Shown here: in pieces, positions 8,835 to 17,777 of the stretch
Numbering within the stretch: position 1 is the stretch's first letter
Layout of the letters: each line of letters opens with the position of its first letter
NCBI GenBank assembly: GCA_038324085.1
Contig: JBBQHP010000027.1
Coordinates: 1-64,000, forward strand
Source: Ga0077523 sp038324085
Lineage (GTDB): Bacteria; Pseudomonadota; Gammaproteobacteria; Burkholderiales; Ga0077523
DNA: 64,000 nt
Direction of reading: 5' to 3'
The notes under the pieces: generated by a model
What the model was told of the DNA's origin: nothing
Seen by the model: the letters and a program-made list of their open reading frames with translations, nothing else
Database searches by the model: none
Made by a program: the position numbers and the translations under genes

Positions 8835-9578
8835 GTGATCCGACACATGCGAAGTTTATCGCGCCTGCTGCAACGTCAGGCGCTTGGCTCCATCGCCGCA
8901 GTCCTCCTGGCGATCGGTCCGGCAACAGCTGCGGTCCAGACGTTCTCGAACGCCACCGATTTCTTCAACGCATCGGCCTCCTTCGACTCAACCACGATGG
9001 TCGATTTCGCCAGCGCGCTTGGCGCGGGAGAATTGGTCTCGGATGTCTCGGCGTCCGGACTCGTCGCGGGAAATGCCGTCTTCTCCGGCGACCAGACGAG
9101 GGGCGGAAGCTATCTTTTCGTCGTTCGTCCGGGCTATGCGGGCAGCAATACAAACTATACGGGCTGGACGGGCAATCCCGTGGTCCTGCAGGGGCCTCCA
9201 GGGGTCGATGGGCTCGGAATCGTGGCGGGCAGCTTGCATGTCGCGTTGCCCCAGCAGACCTTCGCAGTCGGCGCGTCCTTCTATACCGTAAGTGTCGGCG
9301 GCAACTTGAGGATCGCGCTGGACGGCGGGACGCCGCTCCAGTTCTTCACCGCCGGCAAGCCTGGCGTCACGTTCTTCGGCTTCGTGTCCGACGTGGCGGT
9401 ATCCGAGATCATCATCTCCGGCGTCGGCGACGTGTTTCCGAACGTCGCCAATTTCGCTTATGCGCAGTCGGTCGTCGAGGTGCCTGAGCCCGAGGTCGCT
9501 GCGTTGCTCGTGGCCGGGCTCGTCATGGTCGCAGGTGTGGGGCCGATCCGAAGGCGCTTGCGGGCTCGCACGAAGTAG
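8835..9578 (+). CDS. PEP-CTERM sorting-domain protein
   Basis: About 247 residues, exported. A signal peptide covers roughly 1-33 (basic RSLSRLLQRQ, then GSIAAVLLAIG, cleavage near ATA-A). The body is Gly/Ser/Thr/Val-rich with few charges, as in extracellular matrix proteins. The C-terminus has the tripartite exosortase signal: VPEPEVAA, a hydrophobic helix (LLVAGLVMVAGVG) and a basic tail RRRLRARTK. Exosortase (EpsH/XrtA) cleaves at PEP and moves the protein to the surface alongside an exopolysaccharide. Start GTG 8835 has AGGGG eight bases upstream; ATG 8847 is possible. It is the only plus-strand gene in the first 24 kb, and its last 121 bases are antisense to the next gene. No exosortase is in the window. 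Confidence 0.85.
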   Translation: MIRHMRSLSRLLQRQALGSIAAVLLAIGPATAAVQTFSNATDFFNASASFDSTTMVDFASALGAGELVSDVSASGLVAGNAVFSGDQTRGGSYLFVVRPGYAGSNTNYTGWTGNPVVLQGPPGVDGLGIVAGSLHVALPQQTFAVGASFYTVSVGGNLRIALDGGTPLQFFTAGKPGVTFFGFVSDVAVSEIIISGVGDVFPNVANFAYAQSVVEVPEPEVAALLVAGLVMVAGVGPIRRRLRARTK

Positions 9579-10282
9579 CCGACGGTGAATCGCTGCTCTC
9601 GGTCGAAGCGATCGAGCCACGGCGCAACCGCAGGTAGGGCGATCCCGAGTACGGGAAAAAGCAGGCACCAGAAGGGCGCCCACAGAACGCCCGTGACGAT
9701 CCCCAGCCGCCACGGGGCCGACAGCTGAAGGAAACGCACGGATTCCTGGCCGAACATCCGGAAGAAGCCGCCGTTCGCGATGACTTCGATCGACTCGAAG
9801 CTGGCCTCGCCTAGAAAGTGGCGGTACCAGTAGGGCGTGTAGCCACCATAGAAGTGATACGGCTCCTGGTGGATACCCGACCCCAGAGGGGCCGTCAGCA
9901 ACAATGCGCCTTCGGGTTTCAGGATGCGCGCGATCTCCCGGACCACCGCGACGGGATCGGGTACGTGCTCGAGCATCTCGGTGCTCAGGACGAGATCGAA
10001 GCTGCCGTCGTCGACCGGCACGTGCGCGGCGTCGCACACGTAGTCAACCCGCGTGTAGGCCCCATCGCGCAACTGATCGCCCGTAAGTTGAGTGAAGTCC
10101 TGGGTCCGATACTCGCAATGAGCGAAGTGTGCCCGGTAGGGCGCAGAGCCGGCGCCCAGATCCAGAACGCGGCTTCCGGGCGGCACTTCCGCGGCCCTGG
10201 CAGCGACCCAGTCGTCCCGCCGCGAGTAGTTGAAGAGCAGGATGTGGCGCAGCGGCGTGCGTGCAATCAGGCGGCCGATCAT
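9458..10282 (-). CDS. Class I SAM-dependent methyltransferase
   Basis: About 274 residues with a Rossmann-fold methyltransferase core: motif I VLDLGAGSAPY near residue 37, acidic STEMLEHVPDP, and post-motif LKPEGALLLTAP. A hydrophobic C-terminal stretch (APFWCLLFPVLGIALPAVAP) may anchor it to the membrane. Probably O-methylates a sugar or lipid-linked glycan. Start ATG 10282, preceded by GGGGAAGG; the open frame goes farther up but would enter the FkbM gene. The final ~40 codons lie antisense to the end of the PEP-CTERM gene and, after YFVRARKRL, look like read-through rather than conserved protein. Confidence 0.8.
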   Translation of the reverse strand: MIGRLIARTPLRHILLFNYSRRDDWVAARAAEVPPGSRVLDLGAGSAPYRAHFAHCEYRTQDFTQLTGDQLRDGAYTRVDYVCDAAHVPVDDGSFDLVLSTEMLEHVPDPVAVVREIARILKPEGALLLTAPLGSGIHQEPYHFYGGYTPYWYRHFLGEASFESIEVIANGGFFRMFGQESVRFLQLSAPWRLGIVTGVLWAPFWCLLFPVLGIALPAVAPWLDRFDREQRFTVGYFVRARKRLRIGPTPATMTSPATSNAATSGSGTSTTDCA

Positions 10283-10340
10283 GCCCTTCCCCGACGATGC
10301 CCCGCTGGCGCTCCGGACCGGACCGAGAACGACGACGCAC

Positions 10341-11078
10341 TCATGGTCCGCGTCCCCGCCACCTGCCCACGTCGACGAATATGGTGTTGACATGCGTGTC
10401 CGCGTAGGCAAAGTAACCTTGCGTCGCCATCTTTTCGAAGATCGGCTCGATCTTCTCGCCATACCCGGTCTCGGAGTAAGTAAGCGTTTCGATGCAGCAG
10501 GCGATCGGTCTATGACGCTTGAAGTCGAACGTGGCAACGATCTCGGCATCCATGCCTTCGACGTCCAGGTTCAGGATGTCGGGCGTCCCGTCAAATTGCC
10601 CGAGCACTTCCTCGACGGTGACGACCCGCACTTCGAGGGTGGTCTCGATGCGATGGCCCATCCCCACCAGGCGCTCCGCTTCCACTCGGCTGAAGGTGTT
10701 GAGCACGGGCTCGGACATCACGAAGAACTCGAGCGCACCGGGGCGGGCCGCGACGCCCACTTCGAGAATCTTGTCGCGCGGCCGCTTGCGCCGGAGTCGC
10801 GCGGCCAGCCTCGGATCGGGCTCGACGCAGACTCCGGTCGCGCCGTGCTGATAGAACAGGTAGCTATTGCTGAAGCGCACCGGGTCGTTCGCGCCGATAT
10901 CGAGATAGCTCGGGTTCGCGATGCCGAGCGAATCGAAGACGAACCGCAGGACGAGATCCTCGCCGCACTGCGCATAGGACGTCCTTCCGTGGAGCCCGAG
11001 CTTCCGCAGTGCGAACTGCCGCGCGCGGCGTCTCGCCATAGGTTCGGTCAAGACCTGCATCAGGGTCGGGCGGGCCAT
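10341..11078 (-). CDS. FkbM-family methyltransferase
   Basis: 245 residues matching the FkbM family (Methyltransf_21): QCGEDLVLRFVFDSLG, then SYLDIGANDPVRFSNSYLFY (SAM motif I), GVCVEPDPR, and the family's ILNLDVEGMDAEIV motif. FkbM-type enzymes O-methylate sugars or polyketides and are frequent in O-antigen loci, often acting on terminal residues. It starts at ATG 11078, four bases after the stop of the GT2 gene, so the two are co-translated. The acceptor is unknown. Confidence 0.88.
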   Translation of the reverse strand: MARPTLMQVLTEPMARRRARQFALRKLGLHGRTSYAQCGEDLVLRFVFDSLGIANPSYLDIGANDPVRFSNSYLFYQHGATGVCVEPDPRLAARLRRKRPRDKILEVGVAARPGALEFFVMSEPVLNTFSRVEAERLVGMGHRIETTLEVRVVTVEEVLGQFDGTPDILNLDVEGMDAEIVATFDFKRHRPIACCIETLTYSETGYGEKIEPIFEKMATQGYFAYADTHVNTIFVDVGRWRGRGP

Positions 11079-11082
11079 GGGG

Positions 11083-11979
11083 TCAACGCGTCGCGGCCGA
11101 AACGCGGAACCAGCGCGTGCGCAGCTGGGACAGGAACAGTCGCAGAGTCGTGGCCGCGGCCAGTGCCTGCAGCCCCGCTGCCTCGATCGTCGATAGGCGA
11201 CTGCCCCGAATCGCCTGGCAGGTCGCGAGCAAGAACGGCACGAAACGCAAACGCTTTCCCACTGTCTTCACCGCGTACGCCCCCCCGTCGACGCCAGCCG
11301 TGAACAGCACTCTGGGATCGATCCCCACCGGCCCCTGGGTGATCAGCCGCAGCACGAAATAGCAATCGTAGTAGTCGAACCAGCGGGTCTCGTCGAGGAT
11401 GAAAGCGAGCGCGGTACGACGGTGCAGGCCATAGAACAGGCTCGGGGTCGGCGTGTGCAGGAATGCGCCGATGTTGCGCGCCGTACAGTGATCCAGCGCC
11501 AGATCGGGCAAGGCATTGCTCGTGCGTTCCCCGGTGCCGCGATACAGGGTGTCGAAGCCTGTCATCGCCGACACGGCGCCGCGATCGAGCAGCGCCACGC
11601 ACGCTTCGACGAAGCCAGGCGCCCATTCGTCGTCATCGGCGGCCCACATGAAGTACTCGCCGCGGGCCGCGCGCAGGAGAGACAGGAAATTCTCGGTGAT
11701 ACCGACGTTCGTCGCCTGCCGCGAAACGCGGATTCGGGTATCGCGCGCCGTGTATTCGTCGCACACAATCGCGACATCGGGATCCGGGGAGGCATTGTCG
11801 GAGACGAGCACTTCCAGGTCTGCGAACGTTTGGCCCAGCATGCAATCGAGTGTTCTGCGCAACCCTGCGGGGCGGTTGTAGGTCGGGACGCCGATGGTGA
11901 CCCGAGGGAGTCGGGATCCAGTCATGCCGCCCTTCGTCGAGCGCTCGGCGGCGTCCGATGCCTGCTCATTCGCGATCAT
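11083..11979 (-). CDS. GT2-family glycosyltransferase
   Basis: 298 residues. GT-A fold with VTIGVPTYNRPAGLRRTLDC, VLVSDNASPD, and AADDDE as the DxD metal site. The C-terminal half includes a short hydrophobic region (LQALAAATTLRLFLSQL). It adds one sugar to the lipid-linked repeat. Start ATG 11979 overlaps the wzx stop as ATGA; a later ATG (MTGSRLPRV) is possible. A much longer open frame running up to 13419 in the same phase is spurious because it covers wzx in another frame. Confidence 0.85.
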   Translation of the reverse strand: MIANEQASDAAERSTKGGMTGSRLPRVTIGVPTYNRPAGLRRTLDCMLGQTFADLEVLVSDNASPDPDVAIVCDEYTARDTRIRVSRQATNVGITENFLSLLRAARGEYFMWAADDDEWAPGFVEACVALLDRGAVSAMTGFDTLYRGTGERTSNALPDLALDHCTARNIGAFLHTPTPSLFYGLHRRTALAFILDETRWFDYYDCYFVLRLITQGPVGIDPRVLFTAGVDGGAYAVKTVGKRLRFVPFLLATCQAIRGSRLSTIEAAGLQALAAATTLRLFLSQLRTRWFRVSAATR

Positions 11980-13466
11980 ACCGCCCCGCTCTTGTGCAGC
12001 AGACTCCGGGTCGACGGCAGGAAGCCGCTTCCGATCAGCACGGTTGCCGTCACCAACAACGACAGCGTCAGAGCGCAGACTGCTCCAACGATGCTGTCGC
12101 TGAAAATTCGTACCGATCCTGCCGACGCGAAGGCAACCCCGATGGGTAGGACCACGTCGATGGCATACCAGCGCCATTTCTCGCGTGGCAGCAAGCGAAG
12201 GTGCATCAGGTGCATGCCCACCAGCACATAGAAGAGGTTGAGGGCGAACCACACGCTCGCTGCACCCAGGGCTCCGCCGTAGTTCACGCTCAACACGAGT
12301 GCCGGGACGCTCACCGCGAGCGCCAGTGCATTGATCCGGACGGCGAGCGCTGTCCAGCCCGAGGCGAGCTGCAATGCCCACGGCAAGCTCATTAGACCAT
12401 TCAGGAACGTACCGCCGAGCAGCACCGCGAAGAGCGGCGCCACCTCCCGGGCCAACACCGCATCGCGCAACCATGCCGCGAGCCACGGCTCCGCGAACAA
12501 GATGCCAGACGCGGCGGCAGGCGCCAGGGCCAACGCAGCAAGACGGCAGCCCAGATGGTAGTCGGCAGTCAGGGCGACCACGTCGCCGGCCGCGAGGTGG
12601 CGAACCAGGCGTGGAAAGAACGCCTGATGGATCGGCCCCGCCAACAGACCCAGACCGCCCGCGACAGTGGCTGCGATGCCATAGTGACCGAACACGGACA
12701 GTGGCAGGAAGCGGCTCAACACCAGCTTGTCCATCTGCGATAGCAGGACCCCGAGACCGGAAACGATACCGACACCGGCCGCGAAGCGCCACACCGTTCG
12801 CAAGCGTTCGGAGGAGAACTTCCCGCTTACGCCGCGGGCGGGCAGACACCATCGCAACAGGACCCCTGCACTCACCGACGATACGACTCCGGCGATACAG
12901 TGCCACGCCGCGTAGGCCTCCAGTTCGGCCGCGACGCCCCATAGCACGACGACGGAGCCACCATGACGCAACGTCTCCGTGAGCACGCGCTGAAGGTTGA
13001 GAAGGCCCTGGCGTTCGAGTCCCGAGAGACCGCCCCAGTACAGCGTGTTGGGCCAGCGCAGCGCCAGTGCGATGCCGAGCCACCGCAAGCCGGCGGTGGT
13101 GCTCTCGATGGACAGACCCGACGGCCGCAGCCAGCTCGTCGCGAACCAGGGCGCCAGCGTCCAACAGGCGATGCCGATCGCCGCGCCGGTCAGCCAGTAG
13201 ACGATCTCCAGTGTTCGCAGCGTGTCGCGCATTGCATGTGCCCCGTCGGGCTGCGCACCGAGCCGCGCGAGCTCGCGACTGATCGTGGCGCCGAGCCCCA
13301 GGTCCAGCAATGCCAGCACCGCCTGCAGCGATGCGAAGAACGCGATGACGCCCCAGGCTTCGACTCCGATCAGGCCCACACATACCGGCACGACAGCAAG
13401 CTGCAGCGCAACGATCCACGCGGTCCCTGCGAAGTTCGCGGCGACGTTGCGGCTCAGCGAAGCCAA
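11976..13466 (-). CDS. wzx: Wzx-type polysaccharide flippase
   Basis: 496 residues with around 12-14 hydrophobic helices and the N-terminal pattern of the Polysacc_synt/RfbX family of MOP exporters (VAANFAGTAWIVALQLAVVP, LGLGATISRELARL, GLSGLERQGLLN). It would move a und-PP-linked repeat from the cytoplasmic to the periplasmic leaflet for Wzy polymerisation. It overlaps the downstream GT2 gene by four bases and lies 34 bases after the aminotransferase gene. It is one of two flippase modules here; the other is fused to a GT-C-like domain at 187-3057. No Wzy candidate was recognised. Confidence 0.85.
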   Translation of the reverse strand: MASLSRNVAANFAGTAWIVALQLAVVPVCVGLIGVEAWGVIAFFASLQAVLALLDLGLGATISRELARLGAQPDGAHAMRDTLRTLEIVYWLTGAAIGIACWTLAPWFATSWLRPSGLSIESTTAGLRWLGIALALRWPNTLYWGGLSGLERQGLLNLQRVLTETLRHGGSVVVLWGVAAELEAYAAWHCIAGVVSSVSAGVLLRWCLPARGVSGKFSSERLRTVWRFAAGVGIVSGLGVLLSQMDKLVLSRFLPLSVFGHYGIAATVAGGLGLLAGPIHQAFFPRLVRHLAAGDVVALTADYHLGCRLAALALAPAAASGILFAEPWLAAWLRDAVLAREVAPLFAVLLGGTFLNGLMSLPWALQLASGWTALAVRINALALAVSVPALVLSVNYGGALGAASVWFALNLFYVLVGMHLMHLRLLPREKWRWYAIDVVLPIGVAFASAGSVRIFSDSIVGAVCALTLSLLVTATVLIGSGFLPSTRSLLHKSGAV

Positions 13467-13500
13467 GTCGGTCGGTCGGCGGCGGCAGGCATGCCCTGTC

Positions 13501-14640
13501 TCACGCCGGCAGCTTCGCGGTGAGTTCGCGTACGGCGTTGCAGACGTAGTCCACCTGCGCTTCGTCCAGGTTGAATCCCGAAGGCAGGTTCACTCCGCAG
13601 GCGCCGAGCGCGTAGGCCACCGGGGCGCGGCGGCGCGCGGCTTCCGGATCGGGCTCGAGCGCGCGATAGGCCGGGATCGAACTCAACGGACTGAAGAACG
13701 GCCGGCAGTCGATCCCCTTTCCGCGCAGTTCCGCGAGCGCCTGCTCCTTCGGCAAGCCGTCGATCAGGACGGTCACCATCCAGTATGAGTTGAGCAGGCC
13801 GGATGGCTCCGCATTCAATCGCACGCGCGGCTCTGCCTCGAGCCGGTCGCGATACCAGGCGAAGATCTCTCGCTTGCGCCGCACCAGGTCTGCGCCGCGT
13901 TCGAGCTGCGCGAGGCCGAGAGCCGCTTGCATGGAGCTCATCTTGTACTTGAAGGCGACCTCCTCGTTCATGAACATGGTGTCGCCCGGGCGCCGCCCAT
14001 GATCCCGCAGGAACGATGCTCTCGCGTGCAGCGCGTCATCGTCGGTCAGCAGCATTCCGCCTTCGCCGGTCGTGAGGGTCTTCGAACCATGGAAGCTGAA
14101 CACGCTGGCGGCGCCGAAGCTCCCGGCAGGGCGGTTGCGCCACCGTGACCCGAACGCCTCCGCGGCATCCTCGATGATGGCCACGCCATGGCCGGCCGCG
14201 ACCTCGATGAGCGCGTCCCAGTCGGGCATGCCGCCATAGAGATCCACGGGAATGATCGCTCGCGTCCGCTTGGTGATCCGCGCGCGGAACGCATTTGCGC
14301 AAAGGCACCAACTCACCGGATCCACGTCCGCGAAGACCGGCGTCGCACCTACGTAGCCGATCGGCGCCGCGGTCGCAATCCAGGTCGATTCGGGCACGAT
14401 CACCTCGTCGCCGGGGCCGATTCCCAGCGCAGCGAGTGCGAGATGTATGCCCGCCGTGCACGAGGGCAGCGCCATCGCGTGGCGACGACCCGCGTACTCC
14501 GAGAAGGCACATTCGAAGCGTTCGTGGTAAACGTTGGCATTCTCGTACCACGCCGACGCTGCCGCGTCGGTCACGTAAGCGATCTCCTTTTCCGTGATCC
14601 AAGGGCCGGACACTGGTATTCGTTTCGAGGGCCACATCAT
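13501..14640 (-). CDS. DegT/DnrJ/EryC1/StrS-family sugar aminotransferase
   Basis: 379 residues, PLP-dependent fold type I. The family fingerprints are present: SCTAGIHLALAALGIGPGDEV, DVDPVSW, IIEDAAEAFGS (Asp158 to the pyridine nitrogen) and FSFHGSKTLTTGEGG with Schiff-base Lys187. Family members aminate a 3- or 4-keto nucleotide sugar using glutamate. It starts with ATGATG at 14640, overlapping the stop of the CmcI-like gene (ATGA). With the GNAT gene nearby it could supply an N-acylated amino sugar. Alternatively it could make a perosamine-like sugar from the GDP-4-keto intermediate of Gmd; the sequence does not decide. Confidence 0.87.
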   Translation of the reverse strand: MMWPSKRIPVSGPWITEKEIAYVTDAAASAWYENANVYHERFECAFSEYAGRRHAMALPSCTAGIHLALAALGIGPGDEVIVPESTWIATAAPIGYVGATPVFADVDPVSWCLCANAFRARITKRTRAIIPVDLYGGMPDWDALIEVAAGHGVAIIEDAAEAFGSRWRNRPAGSFGAASVFSFHGSKTLTTGEGGMLLTDDDALHARASFLRDHGRRPGDTMFMNEEVAFKYKMSSMQAALGLAQLERGADLVRRKREIFAWYRDRLEAEPRVRLNAEPSGLLNSYWMVTVLIDGLPKEQALAELRGKGIDCRPFFSPLSSIPAYRALEPDPEAARRRAPVAYALGACGVNLPSGFNLDEAQVDYVCNAVRELTAKLPA

Positions 14641-15371
14641 TCACCTACGCATTTGAGCCAGCCATCCGGCGCGACGGTGATCAACAGTTTGTGTTCAATT
14701 GAGCGATCGATCTCGAAACGCCTGCTGTGCCTTAGGAACTCCCACACGGCGGTCTTCGGATTGTTGCCTGGGCCCCAAGGTCGGTCCCCTACAAGATCGG
14801 CAGGCATGTCTTCGATCAAGGTATCGAACACAACGATATAGCAGCCGAGGCTCACGAACTGGGCATAGAGGTTCAGTTCCCGCAGTACATGGTCGTGTGT
14901 GTGGTTGGAATCGAGCACAACCATTGCCCGCCGACCGGATGCCAAGCCGCGAACCTGCGCCACCACCTCATCGCTGACCGAAGACCCTTCTACGAGATGA
15001 ATTCTGTGCGACATCGGATGCGACTCGATCTCGCGACGATTGTGGCTGCGCACCTCGATATCGACACCGATGACGCAACGATCACCACCGAGCAATTCCA
15101 GCAGCGAAGCATAGTAGACGAGCGACCCTCCGTGCGCGACGCCCGTCTCGATCACGACGTCGGGTCGTGTTGACCAGATAATCTCCTGCATGGCGACCAT
15201 GTCCTGCGGAAACTGGATGATCGGCCGGCCCATCCACGTGAAGTTGTAGGCATAGCGATGTCGGGCGATCTCCCGCACCCATATCCGGGACAGGGCCTGC
15301 ACGTCCTTGTCGTCGCCAAGGCCGCGGATATTCTCGGCCACTTCCTCGAAGAAGCGCTTCACTTCGTCCAA
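14637..15371 (-). CDS. CmcI-like (cephalosporin hydroxylase family) methyltransferase
   Basis: 244 residues of the CmcI/rhamnosyl O-methyltransferase family (PF04989), despite its name a class I SAM enzyme fold. Visible are FTWMGRPIIQFPQDM, VVIETGVAHGGSLVYYA (SAM motif I), VIGVDIEVR, and MVVLDSNHTHDHVLRELN, whose Asp/His residues are the likely metal ligands. In glycan loci these enzymes probably O-methylate sugars. It overlaps WbqC by 13 bases upstream and the aminotransferase by four downstream. The name hydroxylase should not be carried over. Confidence 0.85.
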   Translation of the reverse strand: MDEVKRFFEEVAENIRGLGDDKDVQALSRIWVREIARHRYAYNFTWMGRPIIQFPQDMVAMQEIIWSTRPDVVIETGVAHGGSLVYYASLLELLGGDRCVIGVDIEVRSHNRREIESHPMSHRIHLVEGSSVSDEVVAQVRGLASGRRAMVVLDSNHTHDHVLRELNLYAQFVSLGCYIVVFDTLIEDMPADLVGDRPWGPGNNPKTAVWEFLRHSRRFEIDRSIEHKLLITVAPDGWLKCVGE

Positions 15372-16084
15372 TTGAGATACTCCTTCCAGTTCACCGAAGG
15401 TGAACTGATGTATTCGAACCCTTCGCGGCCAACGTTCGCGATCAAATCGAGTACCGACACGTACGGCATGAAATCGCCGTGCACCTGCGCGTAGGGGGTC
15501 TTCTGATAGTCAAGGTACCGTACTTCGACTCCAAAGCGTTCAAACTGCTCATGGTCAAGGTAGTTCCGAGCTCCATGTCCGGTCACGTAGGTGTCGCCGC
15601 CGAGCGCCTTAACGATGTCAAGCACTCGCTGGCTGCTCGCGCCGAGGATTCCGATGGTCGACGACCGGATGAAGCGCTTGCCCGTCATCATTCCGAAGTA
15701 TCGGCAGACTACCTCTATGCTGCGAATCGCGAGATCCGCAAGATTCGATGTCGCAGGCGCGTATACCTCGCGCGCCACCGCGAGCATCTCGTCCCGGAAC
15801 GGCGCTTGTCGGTAGGCCTGCTCCAGCAGAGCCACATGACTGGACCGCCAATCGGGCCTGGTCTGCACGCAGACCTCGTCGATGCTCTGCCCCAGGTGCA
15901 GCCCCCGGAGCGGTACGGTCAACCACTTCGATCCGGTCGCCGTCTTTACCTGGACGCGATTGAAGTACCCTCCCTTGGAGAACTGAGCGTCGTCGTAGTG
16001 CACGTACACATCGGCGAGCCGGATTTGTTCGAACATACCGACCCATGGGAAGAACATAGGTTGCGAGATAACGATGGTGCTCAT
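15359..16084 (-). CDS. WbqC-family protein
   Basis: 241 residues matching the WbqC-like family (PF08889): VISQPMFFPWVGMFEQIRLAD at the N-terminus, YDDAQFSKGGYFNRVQVK, WLTVPLR, and the conserved C-terminal QKTPYAQVHGDFMPYVSVLDLI. WbqC homologues occur in O-antigen loci, often next to aminotransferases and acetyltransferases, and their chemistry is not settled; an acyl or amino-acid transfer to an amino sugar has been suggested. Start ATG 16084 overlaps the GNAT stop by four bases. Family confident, reaction unknown. Confidence 0.85.
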   Translation of the reverse strand: MSTIVISQPMFFPWVGMFEQIRLADVYVHYDDAQFSKGGYFNRVQVKTATGSKWLTVPLRGLHLGQSIDEVCVQTRPDWRSSHVALLEQAYRQAPFRDEMLAVAREVYAPATSNLADLAIRSIEVVCRYFGMMTGKRFIRSSTIGILGASSQRVLDIVKALGGDTYVTGHGARNYLDHEQFERFGVEVRYLDYQKTPYAQVHGDFMPYVSVLDLIANVGREGFEYISSPSVNWKEYLNWTK

Positions 16085-16608
16085 GCACCGGTACTCGTGA
16101 GCAGTTTCTTTTCCATGATAAGGACGTCATGAAACGATCCGTTCTGAAGGTGATGGTCGATCAGCACACCCACTCGGTGGAATCCGCTCCGCTCGTAAAA
16201 AGACACTGCTCGCACATTGCTGGCGAGGACCTTCAGCACCAGCTTGCGCAGCCCCAGAACGTTCCTCGCATAGCGCTCAAGCAACGTCAGTGTCTCATCC
16301 GCCACGCCGTTTCCCTGGTGCTCGGAAACGATGCAGATCCCGAAATCCGCGTACCGGTGGAGTAGATCGATGCCCGTGAGTTGAACGAAGCCGGCCACCG
16401 CATCCGGATCTGCAACTGCCACCACGAAGAACGCACCGTTCGGATCCCCGGCGCGCCGCTGCAGCCATTCCCTGACCCTTTCGATTGTGTTGGGGCGCGG
16501 CGTGGCCATCAAGGCAAGTTGAAGATCCGTGTCGTTTCGAATACCCGATAGCACCGGCAAATCCGATTCACGTACCTCCCTCAGCGCCACTCTTCCACCT
16601 TTGAGCAT
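16081..16608 (-). CDS. GNAT-family N-acetyltransferase
   Basis: About 175 residues. Acetyltransf_3/RimJ-like: VALREVRESDLPVLSGIRND start, central FGICIVSEHQGNGVADETL (motif A with the acyl-CoA pyrophosphate loop), and SNVRAVSFYERSGFHRVG (motif B). Probably N-acetylates the amino sugar made by the DegT enzyme, as WecD/PseH-type enzymes do. I chose ATG 16608, five bases after the upstream stop, because homology begins there; GTG 16650 would overlap the methyltransferase gene. No strong SD is seen, so the start is uncertain. Confidence 0.78.
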   Translation of the reverse strand: MLKGGRVALREVRESDLPVLSGIRNDTDLQLALMATPRPNTIERVREWLQRRAGDPNGAFFVVAVADPDAVAGFVQLTGIDLLHRYADFGICIVSEHQGNGVADETLTLLERYARNVLGLRKLVLKVLASNVRAVSFYERSGFHRVGVLIDHHLQNGSFHDVLIMEKKLLTSTGA

Positions 16609-16613
16609 GTCTG

Positions 16614-17777
16614 TCAGAGGAAGAAATAGCGGAGAGAACGCCCGCTCCACGCATTGACCTCGGCGATGCTCTGGCGGGCCTCCCGTGGGTTCAAGCCGAC
16701 GTAGACGGCACCAATTCCCTCGGGCAGAGCCTGCGGCGCCACGATCGGCCTGTCGAGCAAACGTCTCCCTTGGCGGTGGGGATTCTGGTCAACGAAGCAC
16801 TCAACCCGCTCCACGTCACGCAGGCAGCTCGCGATGAACGTTCCGTAGAAGCCAGAACCGTATATCGCACATCTTCCCTCCCGCACCGCACTCTCTTCGA
16901 ACGCCCGGACCTTGTCGGCGACGCTCATCCAATACTCGGCAAGTCTCTGAATCTCTGATGATTCCACCTTAGGCGGTCGCGGAGGATCTCCAGACCGAGA
17001 CCCCATCTCGACGGCTGAGAACACCAATGCACCGTCGTGGGCAGTGTCGTCGATGTCTGCGACCTCGAATCCCGTCTCGAAGAACAGGCGCAGCAAGGAT
17101 GTCCTGGTAAAGTGGTTGACATGGTCGGCCACCACGAAGTCTGCCGCGTTCGCGCGCACGTTCGGCACAACTCCATAGAAGACCCCATTCGGAGCAAGCA
17201 GCGTCCGCACGACACGCAGGACCGAGGCGGGATCAGCCATGTGTTCGAGCGCATAGAACGAAGTGACGAGATCGAACCGACCATTCCACTCGGGCCGGGG
17301 CGTGTACGTTGCCCAATTCGCCGGCACGGCGAATTGGCGCCAGAACGGTAGGTAGTTGCTGCTGACATCGAACAAGTGGGGAACGACGTCTGGGCGTATG
17401 CCACACAGCTTTCTGAGGCCAGCACCTTTTGCACAACCGTAATCGAGAACGAGCGCTCCGTTCCGCAAATGGACCTTCTCCATCAACGTCGCGACCTGAT
17501 GGTCTGTGCGAAACACCGGAACCCCATTTATCACGCGATAAATCTGGTCGTCGTCGACACTCTCGACGAGGATGTTGTATTCGTGATCGTAGTACTTGTC
17601 GATCCCGGGAAGCTCGTTTGTCTGTAGGTGGCCGCATTCGTCACAGCGATACACGATGGTCTCGCCGGGCCAGGTTTCACACAAAGACGTCAGGGATCGG
17701 GGCTCAGGGGATCGATAGAGCGGCCTGCGCAATAAATCGCCGCAAACGTTGCAGCGACGGTCCAAATCGGCGCCCAT
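16614..17777 (-). CDS. Zinc-finger SAM methyltransferase with C-terminal redox-like domain
   Basis: 387 residues in three parts. An N-terminal zinc knuckle uses Cys9, Cys12, Cys45 and Cys48 (CNVCGD ... YRCDECGH). A Rossmann methyltransferase core follows (VLDYGCAKGAGLRK, FYALEHMADP, HVNHFTRTSLL). The C-terminal nucleotide-binding-like domain has CAIYGSGFYGTFIASC and ECFVDQNPHRQGRRL. The architecture is shared with deoxysugar C-methyltransferases, but the YHEH motif of the proven branch, visible in the neighbour at 19166-20401, is replaced by DHVNHFT. Start ATG 17777 overlaps the PhyH stop by one base (TGATG). Substrate unknown. Confidence 0.75.
   Translation of the reverse strand: MGADLDRRCNVCGDLLRRPLYRSPEPRSLTSLCETWPGETIVYRCDECGHLQTNELPGIDKYYDHEYNILVESVDDDQIYRVINGVPVFRTDHQVATLMEKVHLRNGALVLDYGCAKGAGLRKLCGIRPDVVPHLFDVSSNYLPFWRQFAVPANWATYTPRPEWNGRFDLVTSFYALEHMADPASVLRVVRTLLAPNGVFYGVVPNVRANAADFVVADHVNHFTRTSLLRLFFETGFEVADIDDTAHDGALVFSAVEMGSRSGDPPRPPKVESSEIQRLAEYWMSVADKVRAFEESAVREGRCAIYGSGFYGTFIASCLRDVERVECFVDQNPHRQGRRLLDRPIVAPQALPEGIGAVYVGLNPREARQSIAEVNAWSGRSLRYFFL

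Noticed and set aside
11083..13419. A 778-codon open frame on the minus strand
   Set aside because: Only its last 298 codons are the GT2 gene; the rest is an Arg-rich frame antiphase to the clear wzx gene.
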